The notes under the pieces are model-generated. The model did no database searches. It was not told the origin of the DNA and worked only from the letters and a program-made list of their open reading frames with translations. Below are positions 4,592-9,471 of a stretch of 9,471 nucleotides of DNA, piece after piece. Source of the stretch: Frankiaceae bacterium (lineage in GTDB: Bacteria; Actinomycetota; Actinomycetes; Frankiales; Frankiaceae); the NCBI GenBank assembly GCA_030840885.1, contig JAVEDQ010000012.1:1-9471 (forward strand), written 5' to 3'. The translations under genes were made by a program, and so were the position numbers. Every line of letters starts with the position of its first letter. Within the stretch, counting starts at the first letter, position 1.

Positions 4592-6688
4592 CTACTCCTC
4601 TGCTGTCGTCTGCTCGGTCAGCACGGCCAGGACGCTGCCGCCGTCGACCTGTTGTCCGACGGCGACGGGCAGCGCCTCGACGGTGCCGTCGGCGGGGGCG
4701 TGGACGGGGTGCTCCATCTTCATGGCCTCGAGCACCAGAACCAGCTGGCCCGCGGCCACGCTCGCCCCGACCTCGACGGCCACGCGGGTGACGGTGCCGG
4801 GCATCGGTGCGAGCAGGGAGCCGGGGGCGACGGCCGCCGACGGGTCGGGGAAGCGCGGGACGGCGACGAGGGTGACCGAGCCCAGCGGGGAGTCGACCTC
4901 GACCAGGACGTCGTCGCCCGAGGTACGAATTGCCACCGCGAACCGGTACCGGACGTGGGCGACCTCCAACAGCACCTCGTCGGCGGAGACCGTGATCAGC
5001 GAGAGGCCATCGACGCCGTCGACAACCGGCCCGCGGCGGGTCCAGCGCCAGCCGACCGCTTCGGTCCGGTCGCCTTCCGGCCATCGGTAGGACACGCGCT
5101 GGGCCTGCGAGGACACGTTGCGCCAGCCGGCGGGGACAGCACCCCCGGATCCCGCCAGCACCTGCACCGCCGCGGCCGCCACTGCCGAGAGCTGCACCGC
5201 ATCGCGGCCGCCAGCTGTGTTGGCGCCGTCGAGCACCAGCGGCCGGGTCCAGTCCTCGGGTGCGGTGTCGAGCAGGCCGACCTCGACGGTGCCGTCGCGC
5301 ATCTCGGTCGAGCGCAGCAGGCGCACCAGCAGGTCGCGGTTGGTGCCGACGCCGCCGATGCGGGCACCGGCCAGTGCGGTCGCGAGCCGCCGCACCGCCG
5401 CCTCCCGCGTCGGCGCCCAGGCGATGACCTTGGCAAGCATGGCGTCGTAATGCACGCCGACGACCGAGCCGGCCTCCACGCCGCTGTCCAGACGCAGCAG
5501 GCCGGTGGCCGCAGCCCGGCGGATGCCGCCGGGGGCGCGGAAGCGCTCGTTCACGCCGGGGAAGTCGAATCGGGTCAGCGTCCCGGTGCGGGGCCGCCAG
5601 TCCGCCCGCGGGTCCTCGGCGTAGAGGCGGGCCTCCACGGCGTGGCCGCGGGGGTCAGGCGGCTCCGGGCGGAGCCGTTCGCCCTCGGCCACCGAGAGCT
5701 GCAGCGCGACCAGGTCCACGCCGTACAGGCATTCGGTGACGGGGTGCTCGACCTGCAGCCGGGTGTTCATCTCGAGGAAGAAGAACCGGCCGCCCATGCC
5801 CTCCGCGTCGGCCTCGAGCAGGAACTCGACGGTCCCCGCGCCCACGTAGCCGATGGCTGCTGCGGCGGAGCGGGCCGCTTCGCCGAGCGCCTCACGCAGT
5901 GCCGGGTCGACGGCCGGCGAGGGCGTCTCCTCGATGACCTTCTGGTGGCGGCGCTGCCACGAGCACTCCCGCTCGCCGAGGATCCACGTCGTGCCGTGAT
6001 GATCGGCGAGGACCTGCACCTCGATGTGCTTGGCGTGCTCGAGCAACGGCTCGCAGAACACCGTCTCGTCACCGAAGGCCGAGCCGGCCTCGGCCCGCGC
6101 CGACGCGAGAGCCGCCTCGAGTTCGGCGGGGTCGCGCACGGCGCGCATCCCTCGCCCGCCACCGCCCGCGGAGGCCTTGACCAGCAACGGGAAGTCCTCG
6201 GCGCGCACGGTGGCGGGGTCGAGGTCGGTCAGCAGCGGCACCCCGGCAGCGGCCATCCGCTGCTTGGCCTCCACCTTCGAGCCCATGACCGCGATGACCT
6301 CGGGTGGGGGTCCCACCCAGGTCAGCCCGGCGTCGAGGACGGCGCGGGCGAACTCGGCGTTCTCGGAGAGGAAGCCGTAGCCCGGGTGGACGGCGTCGGC
6401 GCCGGTGGCGCGGGCGGCCGCGACGACGGCCTCGATCTGCAGGTATGTCTCGGCCGGGGTGTTGCCGGGCAGCCGCACCGCGAGGTCGGCCTCGCGGACA
6501 TGGGGCGCGTCGGCGTCCGCGTCGGAGAAGACCGCGACGGTGCCGATGCCGAGGTCGCGGCAGCTGCGGAACACCCGACGGGCGATCTCGCCGCGGTTCG
6601 CGACGAGCAGTCGAGCGATCTGCCGGCCCGGCATGAGCGAGGAGACGGTTCGCTTCCGGGCAATGGAATCGGAGGGCGCCACGGTCAC
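4592..6688 (-). CDS. accA2: Acyl-CoA carboxylase alpha subunit: biotin carboxylase plus biotin carrier (AccA2-like)
   Basis: This 698-residue protein uses ATP and bicarbonate to carboxylate its own biotin. The biotin carboxylase N-domain starts at R-L-L-V-A-N-R-G-E-I-A (27-37), with H-P-G-Y-G-F-L-S-E-N (101-110). The ATP-grasp glycine loop is V-K-A-S-A-G-G-G-G-R-G-M (170-181), K-H-I-E-V-Q-V follows at 220-226, and the catalytic signature E-M-N-T-R-L-Q-V-E-H-P-V-T-E is at 306-319. A linker region follows. The biotin carrier domain ends the protein, with A-M-K-M and biotinyl Lys657. Length and order match actinobacterial fused alpha subunits of the 3-methylcrotonyl/acyl-CoA carboxylase type. 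The GTG at 6688 overlaps the upstream stop by four bases. An ATG at 6634 would also give a normal N-terminus but has no good ribosome site. The symbol reflects neighbourhood and partner resemblance; assignment to a particular AccA paralogue is uncertain. Confidence 0.93.
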   Translation of the reverse strand: MTVAPSDSIARKRTVSSLMPGRQIARLLVANRGEIARRVFRSCRDLGIGTVAVFSDADADAPHVREADLAVRLPGNTPAETYLQIEAVVAAARATGADAVHPGYGFLSENAEFARAVLDAGLTWVGPPPEVIAVMGSKVEAKQRMAAAGVPLLTDLDPATVRAEDFPLLVKASAGGGGRGMRAVRDPAELEAALASARAEAGSAFGDETVFCEPLLEHAKHIEVQVLADHHGTTWILGERECSWQRRHQKVIEETPSPAVDPALREALGEAARSAAAAIGYVGAGTVEFLLEADAEGMGGRFFFLEMNTRLQVEHPVTECLYGVDLVALQLSVAEGERLRPEPPDPRGHAVEARLYAEDPRADWRPRTGTLTRFDFPGVNERFRAPGGIRRAAATGLLRLDSGVEAGSVVGVHYDAMLAKVIAWAPTREAAVRRLATALAGARIGGVGTNRDLLVRLLRSTEMRDGTVEVGLLDTAPEDWTRPLVLDGANTAGGRDAVQLSAVAAAAVQVLAGSGGAVPAGWRNVSSQAQRVSYRWPEGDRTEAVGWRWTRRGPVVDGVDGLSLITVSADEVLLEVAHVRYRFAVAIRTSGDDVLVEVDSPLGSVTLVAVPRFPDPSAAVAPGSLLAPMPGTVTRVAVEVGASVAAGQLVLVLEAMKMEHPVHAPADGTVEALPVAVGQQVDGGSVLAVLTEQTTAEE
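4595..4600 (-). promoter_or_regulatory. Shine-Dalgarno site deciding the racemase GTG start
   Basis: GAGGAG is formed by the last two Glu codons of the biotin carboxylase gene. It sits seven bases before the GTG at 4587, across a TAG stop. This supports the GTG start and coupled translation of the racemase-like gene. Confidence 0.7.
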
Positions 6689-8298
6689 ATCCGCCAGACG
6701 CCGAAGGTGGCCTCACCAGCTGAGCCGACGCCGGCCACGGGCGCCGAGTGCACCGCCGAGAGCGCGAGGGCGAGCACCGTCCGGGTGTCGCGCGGGTCGA
6801 TCACCCCGTCGTCGTAGAGCCGGCCGGAGAGGAAGAACGGCAGCGACTCGGCCTCGATCTGGTTCTCGACCATCGCCCGCATGTTCGCGTCCGCCTCGTC
6901 GTCGTAGGCCTGCCCGCGCGCGGCGGCGGCCTGGCGCGCGACGATGGACAGGACGCCGGCGAGCTGCGCCGGGCCCATCACCGCCGACTTCGCCGACGGC
7001 CAGGCGAACAGGAACCGGGGGCCGTAGGCCCGGCCGCACATCCCGTAGTTGCCGGCGCCGTACGAGGCACCGAGCAGGACGGTCAGGTGCGGCACCCGGC
7101 TGTTGGCGACGGCGTTGATCATCATCGCGCCGTGCTTGATGATGCCGCGCTGCTCGTAGTCCCGGCCAACCATGTAGCCGGTGGTGTTCTGCAGGAAGAT
7201 CAGCGGCGTGTTCGCCCGGTTCGCGAGCTGGATGAACTGCGTCGCCTTCTGCGACTCCTCGCTGAACAGCACCCCCCGCGCGTTCGCGAGCACCCCGACC
7301 GGGTAGCCGGCGATCTGCGCCCAGCCGGTGACGAGGCTGGGGCCGTACAACGGCTTGAACTCGTCGAAGTCGGACCCGTCCACGACGCGGGCGAGCACCT
7401 CGCGGGGGTCGAACGGCGTGCGGAGGTCGGGCGCGACGAGCCCGAGTAGGTCCTCGGGGTCGGCGAGCGGCTCGGCGTAGATGGGGCGCGGCGGCGGGCC
7501 GGCCTTGCGCCAGTTCAGCCGGGCGACGGCGGCGCGTCCGAGACGCAGTGCGTCGACCTCGTCGGCGGCGAGCTGGTCGGCGAGCCCCGAGGTGCGGGCG
7601 TGCATCTCCGCCCCGCCCAGCGACTCGTCGTCGGACTCCTCACCGGTCGCCATCTTGACCAGGGGCGGACCGCCGAGGAACACCTTCGACTGTTCCTTGA
7701 TCATGATGACGTAGTCGCTCATGCCCGGCAGGTAGGCGCCGCCGGCGGTCGAGTTGCCGAAGACCAGCGTGACCGTCGGGATGCCGGCGGCCGACAGCCG
7801 GGTGAGGTCGGCGAAGATCTGCCCGCCGGGGATGAAGATCTCCTTCTGGCTCGGCAGATCGGCACCGCCGGACTCCACGAGGCTCACGACCGGCAGCCGG
7901 TTCTCGCGGGCGATCTCGTTGGCCCGCAGCGACTTGCGCAGCGTCCACGGGTTGCTCGCCCCGCCGCGGACGGTCGGGTCGTTGGCGGTGACGAGGCACT
8001 CGACGCCCTCGATGACCCCGATGCCGATGACGACGCTCGCCCCGACCGGGAAATCGCTCCCCCAGGCGGCCAACGGCGACAGTTCGAGGAACGGGCTGCC
8101 GGGGTCGAGCAACAGCTCGATGCGCTCGCGTGGCAGCAGCTTGCCGCGCTGGTGGTGACGGTCGACCTTCGCCGGGCCACCGCCGGCGATCGCCTTCGCG
8201 TGCTCGGCGTCGAGGTCGGCGAGCTTGGCCAGCATCGCCTCGCGGTACTCGACGAACTGCGTGCCGGCGGGGTCGAGGGTGCTGCGCAGGCGGGTCAC
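6685..8298 (-). CDS. accD2: Acyl-CoA carboxylase carboxyltransferase (beta) subunit, AccD2-like
   Basis: The 537-residue carboxyltransferase moves the carboxyl group from biotin to an acyl-CoA and pairs with the downstream alpha subunit. The N-half carries K-V-D-R-H-H-Q-R-G-K-L-L-P-R-E-R-I (44-60), G-G-A-S-N-P-W-T-L-R-K-S (112-123), L-V-E-S-G-G-A-D-L-P (140-149) and the oxyanion segment V-F-G-N-S-T-A-G-G-A-Y (179-189). The C-half has F-L-Q-N-T-T-G-Y-M-V-G and G-A-S-Y-G-A-G-N-Y-G-M-C-G-R-A-Y. Overall it is like 3-methylcrotonyl- and geranyl-CoA carboxylase beta subunits. The stretch F-A-W-P-S-A-K-S-A-V-M-G, then Q-L-A-G-V-L-S-I-V, recalls mycobacterial AccD2 (from memory), whose substrate I do not know to be established. 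The GTG at 8298 overlaps the TetR stop by four bases. The longer frame to 8409 adds 37 Arg/Ala-rich residues and is rejected. Confidence 0.93.
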   Translation of the reverse strand: MTRLRSTLDPAGTQFVEYREAMLAKLADLDAEHAKAIAGGGPAKVDRHHQRGKLLPRERIELLLDPGSPFLELSPLAAWGSDFPVGASVVIGIGVIEGVECLVTANDPTVRGGASNPWTLRKSLRANEIARENRLPVVSLVESGGADLPSQKEIFIPGGQIFADLTRLSAAGIPTVTLVFGNSTAGGAYLPGMSDYVIMIKEQSKVFLGGPPLVKMATGEESDDESLGGAEMHARTSGLADQLAADEVDALRLGRAAVARLNWRKAGPPPRPIYAEPLADPEDLLGLVAPDLRTPFDPREVLARVVDGSDFDEFKPLYGPSLVTGWAQIAGYPVGVLANARGVLFSEESQKATQFIQLANRANTPLIFLQNTTGYMVGRDYEQRGIIKHGAMMINAVANSRVPHLTVLLGASYGAGNYGMCGRAYGPRFLFAWPSAKSAVMGPAQLAGVLSIVARQAAAARGQAYDDEADANMRAMVENQIEAESLPFFLSGRLYDDGVIDPRDTRTVLALALSAVHSAPVAGVGSAGEATFGVWRM

Positions 8299-8903
8299 GC
8301 GCGCACCCCGTCGAGCAGGGTGGCGCGGATGAGCTCGTCGGTCCGGGCCCAACCCGCCGGACCGTCGGGCAGCGGCGTGAGCGCGAAGGAGAGCACGAGC
8401 CGCCAGCACACCTCGGCGACTGCGCTCGGGTCGACGGCCCGGAACTCACCGCTGGCGGTCCCCCGGGCCACGATCTCGGCGAACACGGCGTGGCCGGTCG
8501 AGAGGACCGGGCCGTCCGGCTGGTTGAGGTGGGGCATCAGCAGCTCGGGCTCCAGGTCCAGGCTCTTGCGGACGAACGGGTGCCGCGTCAGCCAGCGGGC
8601 GGCGGTGCGGAAGGCGGCGAGCAGTGCATCCCCGGCCGGGCTGGTTCCTGACGCAGCGACTCCGAGAGCACCGGTGCCGGCCTCGCGCATCCGTCGGGCC
8701 AGGTCGTCGGTCTCGCGGCGGACGAGGGCGTCGACGACGTCGGTCTTGTCGGCGAAGCGGCGGTAGAAGGTCGGCTTGGTGATGCCGGCGGCGGCCGCGA
8801 TCTCGGCCACCGTCGTCTTGCGGACCCCGACCTCGGTGAAGCAGCGGGCGGCGCCCTCGAGGATGCGGTCCTCGATGCTCGCCGTCTCGGCGAGCGTCGT
8901 CAC
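8295..8903 (-). CDS. TetR-family transcriptional regulator
   Basis: The protein has 202 residues, normal for TetR regulators. The N-terminal DNA-binding domain reads I-L-E-G-A-A-R-C-F-T-E-V-G-V-R-K-T-T-V at residues 14-32. The helix-turn-helix follows: A-E-I-A-A-A-A-G-I-T-K-P-T-F-Y-R-R-F (33-50), then A-D-K-T-D-V-V-D-A-L-V. Residues from about 65 form the variable helical ligand-binding and dimer domain. Family members usually repress nearby genes and release DNA on binding a metabolite; here an acyl-CoA intermediate is a reasonable guess. The gene lies inside the operon, with GTGA overlaps at both ends: its GTG start at 8903 overlaps the dehydrogenase stop and its own stop overlaps the carboxyltransferase start. 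It must therefore be co-transcribed with its likely targets, suggesting autoregulation. Any operator near the operon start lies beyond the right edge. Confidence 0.92.
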   Translation of the reverse strand: MTTLAETASIEDRILEGAARCFTEVGVRKTTVAEIAAAAGITKPTFYRRFADKTDVVDALVRRETDDLARRMREAGTGALGVAASGTSPAGDALLAAFRTAARWLTRHPFVRKSLDLEPELLMPHLNQPDGPVLSTGHAVFAEIVARGTASGEFRAVDPSAVAEVCWRLVLSFALTPLPDGPAGWARTDELIRATLLDGVRA

Positions 8904-9471
8904 CAGCCGTACGCCTTGGCGATGAGGTCGTTCATCACCTCGGTCGCGCCGCCACCGATGCCAAGGATGCGGGCGTCGCGGTAGTGCCGCTCGACCTCGG
9001 CGTCGCGCAGGTAGCCGAACCCGCCGTGCAGCTGGACGGCCTTGTCGACGACGAAGTCACAGGTCGCCACAGAGGCGTTCTTCGCCTGCGCGGCCTCCGC
9101 CGGGACCTGCTCTCCGGCGGCCGCCCGGGCCAGCACGGCGTGGGTGTAGGTGCGGGCGAGCTCGACGCTGCGCGCCATCTCGACCAGCGTGTGGCGCACG
9201 GTCTGCTTCGCGATCAGCGGCTTGCCGAACACGATGCGCTGCTTGGCGTAGGCGACGGACAGATCGAGGCAGCGCTGCGCGGTGGCGTGGGCCTGGGTGG
9301 CCAGGCCGAGCCGCTCGCCGGCGAAGTTCTGCGCGATCTGGACGAACGCGCTGCCTTCCGCGCCGATCAGGTTCGCGGCCGGGACGCGGCAGTCGACGAA
9401 GGCGAGCTCGGCGGTGTCGCTGCAGTGCCAGCCCATCTTCTCGAGGCGGCGGACGACGGAGAACCCGGGGG
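8900..9471 (-). CDS. Acyl-CoA dehydrogenase, C-terminal part (gene cut by window edge)
   Basis: Only the last 190 or so residues are present. The frame stays open to the right edge, reading P-G-F-S-V-V-R-R-L-E-K before the Met at 9436, so that Met is internal. Acyl-CoA dehydrogenases use FAD to introduce a 2,3-double bond into acyl-CoAs. Family marks are M-G-W-H-C-S-D-T-A-E-L-A-F-V-D-C-R-V-P, R-I-V-F-G-K-P-L, and Q-L-H-G-G-F-G-Y-L-R-D-A-E-V-E-R-H-Y-R-D-A-R-I-L. The end, I-G-G-G-A-T-E-V-M, has Gly where medium-chain enzymes carry the catalytic Glu. The Glu in F-A-G-E-R-L-G-L-A instead matches the isovaleryl/long-chain-type position, consistent with a branched substrate (inference). It resembles FadE13-type proteins that neighbour accD2 in mycobacteria (from memory). 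It is the first visible gene of the operon, and its stop overlaps the TetR start. Confidence 0.92.
   Translation of the reverse strand, partial: PGFSVVRRLEKMGWHCSDTAELAFVDCRVPAANLIGAEGSAFVQIAQNFAGERLGLATQAHATAQRCLDLSVAYAKQRIVFGKPLIAKQTVRHTLVEMARSVELARTYTHAVLARAAAGEQVPAEAAQAKNASVATCDFVVDKAVQLHGGFGYLRDAEVERHYRDARILGIGGGATEVMNDLIAKAYGW

Noticed and set aside
4358..6817. Long plus-strand open frame (819 codons) opposite the biotin carboxylase gene
   Set aside because: Its translation is low-complexity Arg/Gly/Ala/His-rich with no recognisable domain. The minus strand carries unmistakable biotin carboxylase motifs. Long antisense frames are expected in GC-rich coding DNA.
1..9471. Search for CRISPR arrays, tRNA/rRNA genes, insertion sequences, phage or toxin-antitoxin genes
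   Set aside because: No regularly spaced repeats, cloverleaf-like sequence, transposase motifs or phage proteins were seen. Coding content is ordinary chromosomal lipid and acyl-CoA metabolism.

Overview
The window is very GC-rich, with strong G/C bias at third codon positions, frequent GTG starts and tightly overlapping genes. This suggests an actinobacterium (Actinomycetota); I cannot name a genus from sequence alone. Nearly all coding is on the minus strand, so the biological order runs from right to left. There are no RNA genes, insertion sequences or CRISPR arrays. No gap between genes exceeds about 150 bases.

Right part (about 3424-9471): a compact acyl-CoA catabolism operon. In transcription order it holds an acyl-CoA dehydrogenase (cut by the window edge), a TetR-type regulator, a carboxyltransferase subunit (AccD2-like), a biotin carboxylase/biotin carrier subunit (AccA2-like) and a family III CoA-transferase fold protein that looks like alpha-methylacyl-CoA racemase. 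The first three junctions are 4-base overlaps (GTGA). The last is a 4-base gap with a Shine-Dalgarno sequence inside the preceding gene. Dehydrogenase plus acyl-CoA carboxylase is the logic of leucine and acyclic-terpene breakdown. The racemase adds stereochemical handling of 2-methyl-branched acyl-CoAs. The actual substrate cannot be read from the sequence.

Middle (3275-3423): a 149-base gap with overlapping palindromes close to the next start, probably the boundary between transcription units. Next come a two-domain protein, SCP2-like lipid carrier fused to an alpha/beta hydrolase (2039-3274), and a 113-base gap with short tandem repeats.

Left part (186-1925): a PlsC/LPLAT-type acyltransferase, overlapping by one base an SRPBCC (Bet v1/START-like) protein with a histone-H1-like Lys/Ala/Thr tail encoded by a 15/18-base tandem repeat. 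A 60-codon hypothetical gene with an excellent ribosome binding site follows. Facing it on the plus strand is a small double-hairpin membrane protein (20-178). The left half therefore looks like lipid handling (carrier/hydrolase, acyltransferase, lipid-pocket protein), beside a branched acyl-CoA degradation operon.

Nothing here is clearly a new defence or mobile system. The most unusual items are the H1-tailed SRPBCC protein, the SCP2-hydrolase fusion, the unassigned carboxylase operon with its embedded regulator, and the small Met/Cys-led ORF.
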